Shown: positions 43,277 to 51,942 of the stretch, piece by piece
Position numbering within the stretch: the stretch's first letter is position 1
Layout: the number at the start of each line of letters is the position of its first letter
Assembly (NCBI GenBank): GCA_903832735.1
Contig: CAILCO010000045.1
Span: 1 to 62,248 of the forward strand
Reading direction: 5' to 3'
Source of the DNA: an uncultured Sterolibacterium sp.
GTDB lineage: Bacteria; Pseudomonadota; Gammaproteobacteria; Burkholderiales; Rhodocyclaceae
DNA length: 62,248 bases
Program-made: the position numbers and the translations under genes
The notes under the pieces: model-generated
Databases searched by the model: none
The model's input: only the letters and a program-made list of their open reading frames with translations
Told to the model about the DNA's origin: nothing

Positions 43277-44440
43277 TCAACTCGCCAGCGCCGTGAGGCG
43301 CCGCAGTTGGAAAGTGGTGTCGGCCAGCGCGGCGAGAAAATCCGCCACCTGTTGTTCGTTATTATCGGCGCTTAGGCTGACGCGCACGGCGCCGCCGGCC
43401 TGCTCTGCTGCTACGCCCATCGCCCGCAGCACGTGCGAAGGCAGGGGTGCGGCCGAGGAGCAGGCCGAGCCGCTGGCCACGGCAAAGCCGGCGCGGTCGA
43501 GGCGGGTCACCAGGGTCTCGCCATCGATTCCGGGCATACTGAAAAAAGTCGTGTTGGCCAGGCGCGGCGCAGCCAGGCCGAAGATCGTCGCGCCCTGCTG
43601 GTGCAGGCCGCGCTCCAGTTGTTCGCGACAGACCGCGAGATGCGCCGCGTCCTCCAGCAGCCTCGCCACGGCGATCTCGCAGGCCAGGCCGAAGCCGACG
43701 ATCGCGGCGACATTCTCGGTTCCGGAGCGCAGGCCGCGCTCCTGGCCGCCGCCGGCAAGCAACGCCGACACGTCGACACGCTTGTCTAGCACCAGCGCGC
43801 CGGCGCCCTTGGGTCCGTTGATCTTGTGCGCCGAGACGCTGAGCGCATGGACGCCGGCGGCGTTCAAGGTGCGGAAGTCCACCGCCACCTTGCCCAGCGC
43901 CTGCACCGCGTCGCTGTGAAACCAGGCGCCCTGGCTCGCGAGCCTGGAACGCTCGGCCAGCGCCGGGATATCCTGGAGCACGCCGGTCTCGTTGTTCGCG
44001 AGCATCACCGAAACGATCGCCGGCCGTTCCGCCAGAACCGCGGCGTAGGCTTGGCCATCGACGCGCCCTTGATCATCGACGGCGATCTCGGCGATCCGCC
44101 AGCCCTGTCTTGCCAGATCCCTGGCCGGCTCGCGCACGCTGGGATGTTCGACCGCGGAGAAGGCGAGCAGGCCGGGCTTGCGCGCCGCGGCGGCGCCCTT
44201 CAAAAACAGGTTGTTGGCCTCGGTGCCGCCGCTGGTGAACACCACCTCGGTCGGATGGGCGCCCAGCGCCGCTGCAACCCGGCCGCGTGCCTCGTCGATC
44301 GCCATCCGCGCCGCCCGGCCATACTCGTGGCGACTGGAGGCGTTGCCGTAGCTGCGCGAGAAAAAGGGCAGCATCGCCTCGAGCACGCGCGGTGCTAGCG
44401 GCGTGGTGGCGTTGTGGTCGAGATAGACCGGGGCGAACAT
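43277..44440 (-). CDS. Second cysteine desulfurase (NifS/IscS-like) in the isc operon
   Basis: A 387-residue PLP enzyme from the ATG at 44440 ([15 protein letters not shown]). The PLP-lysine is in [13 protein letters not shown] and the catalytic Cys loop is [20 protein letters not shown]. It is more divergent than the IscS encoded just downstream and closer in style to NifS-type proteins. It starts 4 bases after iscR stops and ends 34 bases before the iscS start, so it belongs to the iscR transcript. A second desulfurase here is seen in some betaproteobacteria; its special role is not clear. Confidence 0.92.
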   Translation of the reverse strand: MFAPVYLDHNATTPLAPRVLEAMLPFFSRSYGNASSRHEYGRAARMAIDEARGRVAAALGAHPTEVVFTSGGTEANNLFLKGAAAARKPGLLAFSAVEHPSVREPARDLARQGWRIAEIAVDDQGRVDGQAYAAVLAERPAIVSVMLANNETGVLQDIPALAERSRLASQGAWFHSDAVQALGKVAVDFRTLNAAGVHALSVSAHKINGPKGAGALVLDKRVDVSALLAGGGQERGLRSGTENVAAIVGFGLACEIAVARLLEDAAHLAVCREQLERGLHQQGATIFGLAAPRLANTTFFSMPGIDGETLVTRLDRAGFAVASGSACSSAAPLPSHVLRAMGVAAEQAGGAVRVSLSADNNEQQVADFLAALADTTFQLRRLTALAS

Positions 44441-44444
44441 GGAA

Positions 44445-44942
44445 TCAGGCCGGCACCAGGGCGATGGCACGGCGCGGACGACGCGTCTCGTGGTCGATCA
44501 CGCGCCAGTCATTGGCCGCGCCGCTGGCCGGCTTGGCCCGCTGCGCTTCGACCAGATCGGCGAGGCTGACCGAATCGAGATAGTCGAACATGTGTTTGGT
44601 CAGCGTGGTCCAGAGCTGGTGCGTCATGCACACCTGCTCCTCCTCGTTGCAACTGCCCATGCCGCCGCAGAGAGTGGCATCGAGCGGTTCATCGACGGCG
44701 CTGATGATGTCGGCCACCGAAATCTCGGTCAGCCTCTTGGCCAGGCAATAGCCGCCGCCGGGCCCGCGGACACTGGCGACCAACTGGTGGCGGCGCAGCT
44801 TGCCGAACAGTTGCTCAAGATAGGAGAGCGAAATTTTCTGGCGTTCGCTGATCCCGGCCAGGGTTACCGGCCCGCCTTCGTGACGCAGCGCCAGATCGAT
44901 CATCGCGGTGACCGCAAAGCGGCCTTTGGTCGTCAGTTTCAT
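44445..44942 (-). CDS. iscR: Fe-S cluster-binding transcription regulator IscR
   Basis: A 165-residue Rrf2-family repressor from the ATG at 44942 (MKLTTKGRFAVTAMIDLAL). The winged helix spans residues 1-65. Cluster ligands are Cys92, Cys98 and Cys105, with His108 as the likely fourth ligand (LCGGMGSCNEEEQVCMTH). With its cluster it represses its own operon; the promoter just upstream carries a type 1-like site. The C-terminal roughly 30 residues after VEAQRA are variable in the family. Confidence 0.96.
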   Translation of the reverse strand: MKLTTKGRFAVTAMIDLALRHEGGPVTLAGISERQKISLSYLEQLFGKLRRHQLVASVRGPGGGYCLAKRLTEISVADIISAVDEPLDATLCGGMGSCNEEEQVCMTHQLWTTLTKHMFDYLDSVSLADLVEAQRAKPASGAANDWRVIDHETRRPRRAIALVPA

Positions 44943-45040
44943 GTTTTGCCTCGTCGAGAGAGGATTTCGGTCAGGTAAGTGCAGCGGGTCACCAGAGATA
45001 GAACTGCCATGGAGCAGCCAATACCTGATGATTCCGCTCA

Positions 45041-45073
45041 ACTATACGATTTCCGACAAAATCAGTCAACTAT
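45041..45073 (-). promoter_or_regulatory. iscR promoter with overlapping type 1 IscR site, lying across the cysE stop
   Basis: On the minus strand, TTGACT (45069-45064), a 17-base spacer and TATAGT (45046-45041) form a strong sigma-70 promoter about 100 bases before iscR. The segment 45073-45049, starting ATAGTTGACT and ending GTCGGAAAT, resembles the E. coli iscR site from memory (ATAGTTGACC ... CTCGGGAAT). The minus-35 box lies inside the last cysE codons and its stop. Confidence 0.75.
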
Positions 45074-45814
45074 TTTGCCCAGATAGTTCGGGTCGAACTT
45101 GTCCGCGGTGGCGGCCTCGTCCGCCACCGAGACGCCGGCGCGCTCCATCAGCGCAAGCAGTTGTTCGACGCGGCGGTCGGTCTTCACCGCATGGTCGAGC
45201 AGACCATGGATGGCCTGCGACACCGGATCGTCCTCGGCGCGCGACACGGCATAGGCGGAGAAGCCCATTTTCTCCGCCTTGGCTTCGCGGACCTGGTCGC
45301 GCTCGCCCAAGATGATCCGCGCCGGTATCCCCACGGCCGTCGCCCTGGGCGGTACGTCCTTCACCACCACGGCGTTGGAGCCGATCTTCGCGCCCTCGCC
45401 GATGAGGATCGGGCCCAGCACCTTGGCGCCTGCGCCGATCACCACGCCGCGCTGCAGGGTGGGGTGGCGCCGGCCCTTGTTCCAGGAAGTGCCGCCGAGC
45501 GTCACGCCATGATAGAGCGTGCACTCGTCGCCGATCACTGCGGTCTCGCCGATCACCACGCCCATGCCGTGGTCGATGAACACTCGCCGCCCGATGGTCG
45601 CGCCGGGATGAATCTCCACGCCGGTCAGCCAGCGACCCCAGTGGGAAACCCAGCGCGCCAGCCAGCGCAAGCGGTGGCCCCAAAGCCAGTGCGCGAGACG
45701 ATGGCACTGCAAGGCGTGAAAGCCGGGATAGCAGGTCAGAACCTCCCAGGCGGAACGGGCGGCGGGATCGCGCTCGAAGACGCAACCGATGTCTTCACGC
45801 AGACGGGTCAACAT
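45062..45814 (-). CDS. cysE: Serine O-acetyltransferase
   Basis: A 250-residue enzyme making O-acetylserine, the direct precursor of cysteine. The N-terminal helical domain is short ([21 protein letters not shown]), as in CysE of this group. The left-handed beta-helix follows with the catalytic motif [18 protein letters not shown] and [10 protein letters not shown], ending with GIPARII and a roughly 75-residue tail. It lies directly before iscR, linking cysteine supply with cysteine-consuming Fe-S assembly, although iscR has its own promoter. Confidence 0.95.
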   Translation of the reverse strand: MLTRLREDIGCVFERDPAARSAWEVLTCYPGFHALQCHRLAHWLWGHRLRWLARWVSHWGRWLTGVEIHPGATIGRRVFIDHGMGVVIGETAVIGDECTLYHGVTLGGTSWNKGRRHPTLQRGVVIGAGAKVLGPILIGEGAKIGSNAVVVKDVPPRATAVGIPARIILGERDQVREAKAEKMGFSAYAVSRAEDDPVSQAIHGLLDHAVKTDRRVEQLLALMERAGVSVADEAATADKFDPNYLGKIVD

Positions 45815-45890
45815 CTGCTGCTCCTAAGCCGGCCGGAGCCGGAACTGAACGGCATTATTTCTTCGATGGCCGGAAAAACAGGAGAGTACC

Positions 45891-45915
45891 AACAAGGGGA
45901 CAGTCACCCCTTGTT
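45891..45915. promoter_or_regulatory. Hairpin in the trmJ-cysE intergenic region
   Basis: AACAAGGGG and CCCCTTGTT form a perfect 9-bp stem around a 7-base loop (ACAGTCA). It lies 77 bases upstream of the cysE start and is flanked by an AT-rich region (45950-46010). It may be part of the cysE leader, a terminator for trmJ or a REP-like element with the GGGGACAGTCACCCC motif. Confidence 0.4.
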
Positions 45916-46052
45916 TATCCCCCTGAAACCGGCGCTTCGAAACAATCGGCTGTGAATAATTCAAAACTTAGTCCCTGGAAAATAAGAATTCACTAAAATA
46001 TAAAATACCCCTGCGCCACGGTCAACCATGGCCGGCCATGGCCAACATCGTC

Positions 46053-46829
46053 TCAGCTTTTCCTGCGGATTTTCTGTTTCTCGAAACTCGCCAGCAAACC
46101 GCGCAGGATGCTCACCTCCTCGCGCTCCAGGCCGGTGCGCGCGAACAGGCGGCGAAAGCGCAGCATCAGACGCTTGGGCTGGGCCGGATCGAGAAAGCCG
46201 CTGGCCAACGCGCTTTTTTCCAGGTGGCCGTAGAAACCCTCGATCTCCTCCGCCGAGGCCAGCGGCAACTCGGAGGCCGGCGCCGATCCAGGGGCCGCCG
46301 CCGCCAGGCGCAGCTCATAACACATCAGTTGCACCGCGGCGCCGAGATTCAGCGACGAGTAACCAGGATTGGCCGGAATCATGATCGGCAGCTGGCACAG
46401 CGAAAGTTCCTCGTTGGACAGCCCGGAACTCTCGTTGCCGAAGACCAGCGCCACCTCTCCCCGCGACTCTCCCCTGACCAGTTCGGCGGCCCCCTCGCGC
46501 GCCCAGCGAAAGGGCAGGCCGAGATCGCGCCGGCGGGCGCTCATGCCCGCCGCCAGCACGGTGCTGCCCAGCGCCTCCTCCAGGGTCCGGCAGATCACCG
46601 CCTGGGCCAGGATGTCGGATGCGCCCGAAGCGCGCGCATCGGCTTCAGGATCGGGGAAGAACTTCGGATTGACCAGATACAGACGGGTCAGGCCCATCGT
46701 TTTCATCGCCCGTGCGGCGGCGCCGATGTTGCCCGGGTGGCTGGTGTGCGAGAGCACGATGCGGATGCGGTCGAGCGGGCCCGCGAGGGGGCGATTGAGC
46801 GTGCGAGTGAGCGAGGATAGGCTGTTCAT
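46053..46829 (-). CDS. trmJ: tRNA/rRNA methyltransferase TrmJ (SPOUT family)
   Basis: A 258-residue protein from the ATG at 46829 (MNSLSSLTRTL); the upstream open frame is unlike the family. SPOUT knot motifs: IRIVLSHTSHPGNIGAAARAM, LYLVNPKFFPDPEA, LVFGNESSGLSNEEL and ANPGYSSLNLGAAVQLMCYEL. TrmJ 2'-O-methylates position 32 of several tRNAs with S-adenosylmethionine. It is divergent from suhB. It is often adjacent to isc-cysE genes in betaproteobacteria, as here. Confidence 0.93.
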   Translation of the reverse strand: MNSLSSLTRTLNRPLAGPLDRIRIVLSHTSHPGNIGAAARAMKTMGLTRLYLVNPKFFPDPEADARASGASDILAQAVICRTLEEALGSTVLAAGMSARRRDLGLPFRWAREGAAELVRGESRGEVALVFGNESSGLSNEELSLCQLPIMIPANPGYSSLNLGAAVQLMCYELRLAAAAPGSAPASELPLASAEEIEGFYGHLEKSALASGFLDPAQPKRLMLRFRRLFARTGLEREEVSILRGLLASFEKQKIRRKS

Positions 46830-46921
46830 ATTAGAATTCCGGATTCGCCGAACGGGCCCGCTGGGTTCACACTGAGTCACCCACGGCACCCGCAAGCTGA
46901 CCATCACCGGAACCGCCCCCC

Positions 46922-47722
46922 ATGCATCCCATGCTCACCATCGCCGTCAAGGCCGCTCGCCGCGCCGGCCACATCATCAGTCGTGCCAGCCTCGACATCA
47001 GCCAGTTGACGGTCAGCGCCAAGCAGCAAAGCGACTACGTCACCGAGGTCGACCGCGCCGCCGAAGCGGCGATTATCGAGATGCTGCGCGAAACCTATCC
47101 GACCCACGCGATTCTAGCAGAAGAGTCGGGCAGCTCCGGCCCGGAGAGCGAGTATCAGTGGATCATCGACCCGCTCGACGGCACCACCAATTTCATCCAC
47201 GGCTTCCCGCAATATGCGATATCCATCGCCGTGGCGCACAAGGGCGTCGCCAGCCATGCCGTCGTCTACGACACCAACCGCAACGAGCTATTCACCGCCA
47301 GCAAGGGCGCCGGCGCCTTCGTCAATGAGAAGCGCATCCGCGTCTCGAAGCGCGCCAAGCTGGCCGACTCGCTGATCGGCACCGGCTTCCCGTATCGTTC
47401 GTTCACGCATATCGACGCCTACCTGGCGATCTTCAAGGAACTGACGCAGAAGACCGCCGGGCTGCGCCGCCCCGGTGCGGCTGCGCTCGACCTGGCCTAT
47501 GTCGCGGCCGGCCGGCTCGACGGCTTCTGGGAATTCGGCCTCTCGCCCTGGGACATGGCGGCCGGCGCGCTGCTGATTTCCGAGGCCGGAGGCCTGGTCG
47601 GCGATCTCGCCGGCGAGTCCGACTACCTCGCTACCGGCAACGTCATCGCCGGCAACCCGAAAGTGTTTTCGCAATTGCTCCAGCTGATCTCGCCGCATCT
47701 GACCGCCGGCTTGCAGGCCTGA
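46922..47722 (+). CDS. suhB: Inositol-1-monophosphatase family protein SuhB
   Basis: A 266-residue Mg-dependent phosphatase. Motifs: [39 protein letters not shown] (metal-binding Glu and two Asp) and [19 protein letters not shown] near 215. It hydrolyses inositol 1-phosphate, and the E. coli homologue also joins rRNA antitermination complexes. It is divergent from trmJ with about 90 bases between them, and the ATG is the first in frame. Confidence 0.95.
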   Translation: MHPMLTIAVKAARRAGHIISRASLDISQLTVSAKQQSDYVTEVDRAAEAAIIEMLRETYPTHAILAEESGSSGPESEYQWIIDPLDGTTNFIHGFPQYAISIAVAHKGVASHAVVYDTNRNELFTASKGAGAFVNEKRIRVSKRAKLADSLIGTGFPYRSFTHIDAYLAIFKELTQKTAGLRRPGAAALDLAYVAAGRLDGFWEFGLSPWDMAAGALLISEAGGLVGDLAGESDYLATGNVIAGNPKVFSQLLQLISPHLTAGLQA

Positions 47723-47757
47723 TGTGGCAGCGCCGGACATCGATCAACCTTTGAATA

Positions 47758-47785
47758 TTGACAGGTAAACATTTTTCATTAAGAT
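47758..47785 (+). promoter_or_regulatory. Promoter of the cytochrome c gene
   Basis: TTGACA at 47758-47763, a 16-base AT-rich spacer and TAAGAT at 47780-47785 lie 41 bases before the start codon at 47827. Confidence 0.55.
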
Positions 47786-47826
47786 GGTCCTCTTCGACGC
47801 TTCGGTCAGCGCACGGGAGAGGAAAT

Positions 47827-48699
47827 ATGCAACGAGTTTCGGGCTGCAGGTTGGCGAGGTTGCCGAAGTTACCGAGGTTACTATTGCTGGCGCAAGTGGC
47901 GCTCCTCGCGACAGCCCAGGCCCTGGCGGAAACGCCTTTGGAGCGCGGGCAGTACCTGATGAGTTCGATCGCCGCCTGCGGCAACTGCCACACCCCGATG
48001 GCTCCGAATGGGCCGCTCGCGGGCAAGGAACTGGCGGGCGGCACCAAGTTCGATGAGCAGCCTTTCACCGCCTACGCGGCGAACATCACGCCGGACAATG
48101 AAACCGGTATCGGCCGTTGGACCGACGCGCAGTTGATCACGGCGATCCGCGAGGGCCGCCGGCCCGACGGCTCGCTGATCGGCCCGCCGATGCCGATCAG
48201 CCTTTACCGCGGCATCTCGGACCGTGACGTAGCGGCAATCGTCGCCTATCTGCGGGCAGCCACGCCGGTGCACAACATCGTGCCGAAATCGCAGTACCGG
48301 ATGCCGTTGCCGCCGTCTTACGGCCCGCCGGTAGGCAGCGTCGCCGAGACAGCGCGCAACGACAAGCTGGCTTACGGCGCCTATCTCGCCGGACCGGCCG
48401 GTCACTGCATTGAATGTCATTCCTCGCCCGGCGCCAACGGCGCGCCGGACTTCCGGACCAATCTGGGCGCGGGCGGCATGGGCTTCAACGGTCCGTGGGG
48501 CAGGAGCATCGCGCCCAACATCACACCGACCGGTCTGGCGGCTTATTCCGATGGCGACTTGAAGAAGGTCATCACCACCGGCATCCGCCCCGACGGATCG
48601 AAGCTGAAGCCGCCGATGGGCGTGGCCTACTATGCCAGGATCAGCGAACTCGACCTTGATGCGCTGATCGCCTACCTGCGCTCGCTGCCGAACAAATAG
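47827..48699 (+). CDS. Periplasmic dihaem cytochrome c
   Basis: A 290-residue protein. The ATG at 47827 follows GGGAGAGGA and gives a basic, hydrophobic signal peptide (LPRLLLLAQVALLATAQALA). Two haem c motifs are present, CGNCH near residue 54 and CIECH near residue 194. Each lies in a repeated half with NITPDNETGIGRWTD or NITPTGL and a closing IVAYLRA or LIAYLRS segment, as in cytochrome subunits of membrane dehydrogenases (alcohol, aldehyde or gluconate type). The partner dehydrogenase is not in the window. It may pass electrons to a terminal oxidase. Confidence 0.85.
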   Translation: MQRVSGCRLARLPKLPRLLLLAQVALLATAQALAETPLERGQYLMSSIAACGNCHTPMAPNGPLAGKELAGGTKFDEQPFTAYAANITPDNETGIGRWTDAQLITAIREGRRPDGSLIGPPMPISLYRGISDRDVAAIVAYLRAATPVHNIVPKSQYRMPLPPSYGPPVGSVAETARNDKLAYGAYLAGPAGHCIECHSSPGANGAPDFRTNLGAGGMGFNGPWGRSIAPNITPTGLAAYSDGDLKKVITTGIRPDGSKLKPPMGVAYYARISELDLDALIAYLRSLPNK

Positions 48700-48810
48700 C
48701 GGCCTGCTCCATGGCGCTGTAGTGTTCCAGTTGGCGGATGACCAAAGTCTGTTCGGCGATGGTCTCCTCCACGAGATCGCGCTCGAACCGATCCCGACGC
48801 TGTCCTTGAG
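48700..48810 (-). pseudogene. Possible gene remnant downstream of cytochrome c
   Basis: On the minus strand one frame reads RDRFERDLVEETIAEQTLVI then RQLEHYSAMEQ, a charged helical peptide with heptad-like spacing. It has no start codon nearby and runs into the antisense of the cytochrome gene. It could be a degraded gene end or a chance frame. Confidence 0.25.
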
Positions 48811-48880
48811 GTCATCGAGTAGCCGCTGAGCAGGCTGCCGGGCAGGCGGGCGGCAGCGCACTGGCATCCGGCGGCGCGAC

Positions 48881-48886
48881 TATAAT
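48881..48886 (+). promoter_or_regulatory. Minus-10 box upstream of the hybrid kinase
   Basis: TATAAT in the context CGACTATAATGCG, 29 bases before the ATG at 48916. No good minus-35 box is visible. Confidence 0.45.
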
Positions 48887-48915
48887 GCGCCGGGGACGCT
48901 GATCAAAATGGTGCC

Positions 48916-51900
48916 ATGACTCTAGACCCTTCCGCAGATGAACGTCTCTCAGGCAAGAAATCCTTGCGCCTGCTCTTCGTGCTGCTCGCAGTCACGCTGG
49001 GCGTGGCCTACTTCGGCGAACTGGCGCTCATGCTGGTGCTGCCGCAGTTCCTGCCGGCGGATGCCGGCAACCTGACCGGAGCGCTGCTGAATGCCAGCCT
49101 GCTCTCGCTGCTGCTCTTCAGCATCACCCTGCCGCTGATGCTGCATTACCGGCAGCGCAATCTGCGCGTCGCGCGCCGGGCACTACGGCTGCAACATACC
49201 CTTGACCAGCACGCCATCGTCAGCATCACCGATGTGACCGGCCGCATCACCTTCGCCAATGACCGCTTCTGCGAAATCAGCGGCTACGCCCGGGATGAAC
49301 TCCTCGGGCAAAATCACCGCTTGCTCAAATCCGGCGAACACCCGCCAGAGCTATACGCCGAGATGTGGCGCACCATCACCCAGGGACGCACCTGGCACGG
49401 CGAGGTCTGCAACCGCAACAAGGCCGGGGGACATTACTGGGTGAATGCCACCATCACGCCATTCCAGAACGATCGCGGCAAGCCCGAGGAGTATGTCGCG
49501 ATCAGGACCGAAATCACCGTGCAGAAGATGCTCGAGAAGGCGGCAAGGCAACGGGAGATATGGCTGCGCACGGTCCTCGACAACCTCGGCGAAGGCGTCT
49601 ATACACTCGACGCGCAGGGCCGGCTCTCCTACCTCAATGCCGAGGCCCAGCGGCTGATCGGCTGGCGCTTCGAGGAACTGGCGGGCAGGGAATTGCACGA
49701 CATCATTCATCACCATAGCGCGGATGGACGAGTCCTCCCCGCCGAACAATGTCCCGTCGATCTGGCGCTGCGCGACAACCACAGCTATTGCTCCCACGAC
49801 GAAGTGTTCTACCACAAGAACGGCACAGCCTTTCCGGTGGCCATGACCGGCGCGCCGCTGGTCATGGATGGCGAGCGCCAAGGCTCGGTCGCGGTATTTT
49901 CCGACATGCGCGAGGAGCGATTGCTGCAGAAACGCCTGCTGGAAGCCAAGAACACCGCCGAGGAGGCAACGCGACTCAAGGCCGACTTCCTATCCACCAT
50001 GAGCCACGAGATTCGCACCCCCTTGAATGGCGTCATCGGCATGACCGATCTGCTGCTCGATACGGCACTGGACAACGAGCAGACCGAATTCGCCCGCATC
50101 ATCAAGATGTCGGCCGATGCCCTGCTGGCGATCATCAACGACATTCTCGATTTCTCGAAGATCGAGGCGGGACGGCTGTTGCTCGAACACACCGAATTTT
50201 CCCTGCGTCAGGTGGTCGAGAGCAGCATCGATCTGCTTGCGGCCAAAGCCAATGAGAAGTCGTTGACACTGGCCAGCTTCATCTCCCCGGCGCTTTCGGA
50301 TCAACTGATCGGCGACCCGACGCGGATCCGCCAGATCCTGCTCAACTTCCTCTCGAATGCCATCAAGTTCACCAGTAGCGGCGAAGTATTGGCAAGCGCC
50401 TCGCTGGATTCCAGCGCGCCGGGCGAAGCCGGCCCGCGCCGCCAGATGGTCAGGATCGCCGTGAAGGACAGTGGCATCGGCTTGAGCGAAGCGGCCAGAG
50501 CCCATCTCTTTCAGCCCTTTTCCCAGGCCGACAGTTCGACCACACGCAAGTATGGCGGCACCGGTCTGGGGCTTTCCATATGCAAACGCCTGGTCCATGC
50601 GATGGGCGGCGAAATCGGGGCCGATAGCGTACCCGGTGAAGGGTCAAGCTTCTGGGTGCGGATTCCCCTGGAGGTCGATACCAGGATTGCCGCGCACATG
50701 CCGCCCGAGGCGCCCTTGCGCGGCAAGCGCGTGCTCGTGGCCGACGACAGCGCGGGCGGCCGGACCCTCTGGCGCAGCTATTTCGAATCATGGCAGATGC
50801 ACGTCGAAGCCGTGGATAGTTTCACCGGACTGTCTCAGCGGCTGGCGGATATGGCCCGTGCAGGAGCTTCCCCGGATCTGCTGCTGCTCGCAGAATCCCT
50901 CTCCGGCCCCCCTCTCCGCGAGGTCGTGGCGGACCTGCCGGCGCAGCACAGACGATCCCTGATCTGTTGCCTGGCCAAGCCCGACCGGCAGCTGAGTCTG
51001 GAGCTTGCTGCGCTGGGGGTCATGGTGATGCACCAGCCGATGAAGCAATCGACGCTGTTCGATCAGCTGCTGAAGGCGCTGCGCCTGATGCCTGATGCCC
51101 CGGCTAACGGCTCGTCCGACCCGGTCGGCCGCGAGCAGGCTCACCAGGTCGCCGCCAGGCGGCAACTGCTCCTGGCCGAGGACAATCCGATCAATCAACG
51201 GGTCGCGGTGCATGTCCTGTCCAAGCTGGGCTACGCCGTAGACGTCGTCGATAACGGCGCACTGGCAGTGGCCGCGGTAGCCCGCGGCGATTACGCGCTG
51301 GTGCTGATGGATTGCCAGATGCCGGAGATGGATGGTTTCGAGGCCACCGCCGCGATCCGCCGCGCCGAGATGAATTCGCGCCGCCATGTGCCTATCGTCG
51401 CCATGACTGCCAACGCTTTTCAAGGAGACCGCGAACGCTGCCTGGCCGCCGGCATGGACGATTACCTTGCCAAGCCGGTCGACGCCGCCCGGCTGAAGGC
51501 GCTGCTGGCCACCTGGCTGCCTGAACCGGCGCCGCTTGCGCAGCCCATGCCGCTCCCCGCCATGACAGGGCAGAGCGCAGTAGCGGAAGCGGATCCGCCG
51601 GCGATCGATTTGCAACGCCTGAGCGATTTGTTTGGCGACGACCTGGCCGTGATCGATGAACTGCTGACACTCTTTCAGCAGTCCCTCGCGCCGCTCTCCG
51701 AACGCCTGCAGCGAGAGGTGCGCGAGCGCAGCCGCAACTTGCAGAGTCTCGCCCACGAACTGCGCGGCTCGGCTTCCAATGTCGGCGCATTGCCGCTGGC
51801 GGAGCTCGCCCGGAAACTGGAAAGTAGCGCCCCTGCCGGCGACTGGGCCGAAATCGAACAACTCGCCGGCCGTATCGATCAGGAACTCCTCCGCAGCAGT

Positions 51901-51939
51901 GATTTTATCAATCAATACCAGGTGCGCTTAATAGCGTAA
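48916..51939 (+). CDS. Membrane hybrid histidine kinase: PAS-PAS, HisKA, HATPase, pseudo-receiver, REC, Hpt
   Basis: A 1007-residue kinase. Two membrane helices (about 18-42 and 56-76) enclose only a short loop, so there is no large periplasmic sensor. PAS domains at about 88-210 and 215-340 ([40 protein letters not shown]). His364 is in [12 protein letters not shown]; HATPase motifs are DSGIGLS and [11 protein letters not shown] first receiver-like domain (about 597-715) starts VLVADDS but has no Asp at the phosphorylation position ([11 protein letters not shown]), so it is probably a pseudo-receiver. A true receiver has Asp799 (LVLMDCQMP). The Hpt has His947 ([10 protein letters not shown]). 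Its stop is 3 bases from the next gene. Confidence 0.93.
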   Translation: MTLDPSADERLSGKKSLRLLFVLLAVTLGVAYFGELALMLVLPQFLPADAGNLTGALLNASLLSLLLFSITLPLMLHYRQRNLRVARRALRLQHTLDQHAIVSITDVTGRITFANDRFCEISGYARDELLGQNHRLLKSGEHPPELYAEMWRTITQGRTWHGEVCNRNKAGGHYWVNATITPFQNDRGKPEEYVAIRTEITVQKMLEKAARQREIWLRTVLDNLGEGVYTLDAQGRLSYLNAEAQRLIGWRFEELAGRELHDIIHHHSADGRVLPAEQCPVDLALRDNHSYCSHDEVFYHKNGTAFPVAMTGAPLVMDGERQGSVAVFSDMREERLLQKRLLEAKNTAEEATRLKADFLSTMSHEIRTPLNGVIGMTDLLLDTALDNEQTEFARIIKMSADALLAIINDILDFSKIEAGRLLLEHTEFSLRQVVESSIDLLAAKANEKSLTLASFISPALSDQLIGDPTRIRQILLNFLSNAIKFTSSGEVLASASLDSSAPGEAGPRRQMVRIAVKDSGIGLSEAARAHLFQPFSQADSSTTRKYGGTGLGLSICKRLVHAMGGEIGADSVPGEGSSFWVRIPLEVDTRIAAHMPPEAPLRGKRVLVADDSAGGRTLWRSYFESWQMHVEAVDSFTGLSQRLADMARAGASPDLLLLAESLSGPPLREVVADLPAQHRRSLICCLAKPDRQLSLELAALGVMVMHQPMKQSTLFDQLLKALRLMPDAPANGSSDPVGREQAHQVAARRQLLLAEDNPINQRVAVHVLSKLGYAVDVVDNGALAVAAVARGDYALVLMDCQMPEMDGFEATAAIRRAEMNSRRHVPIVAMTANAFQGDRERCLAAGMDDYLAKPVDAARLKALLATWLPEPAPLAQPMPLPAMTGQSAVAEADPPAIDLQRLSDLFGDDLAVIDELLTLFQQSLAPLSERLQREVRERSRNLQSLAHELRGSASNVGALPLAELARKLESSAPAGDWAEIEQLAGRIDQELLRSSDFINQYQVRLIA

Positions 51940-51942
51940 GCC

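Noticed and set aside
45891-45915. Riboswitch in the cysE leader
   Set aside because: Only a simple hairpin is visible; nothing matches a known riboswitch core.
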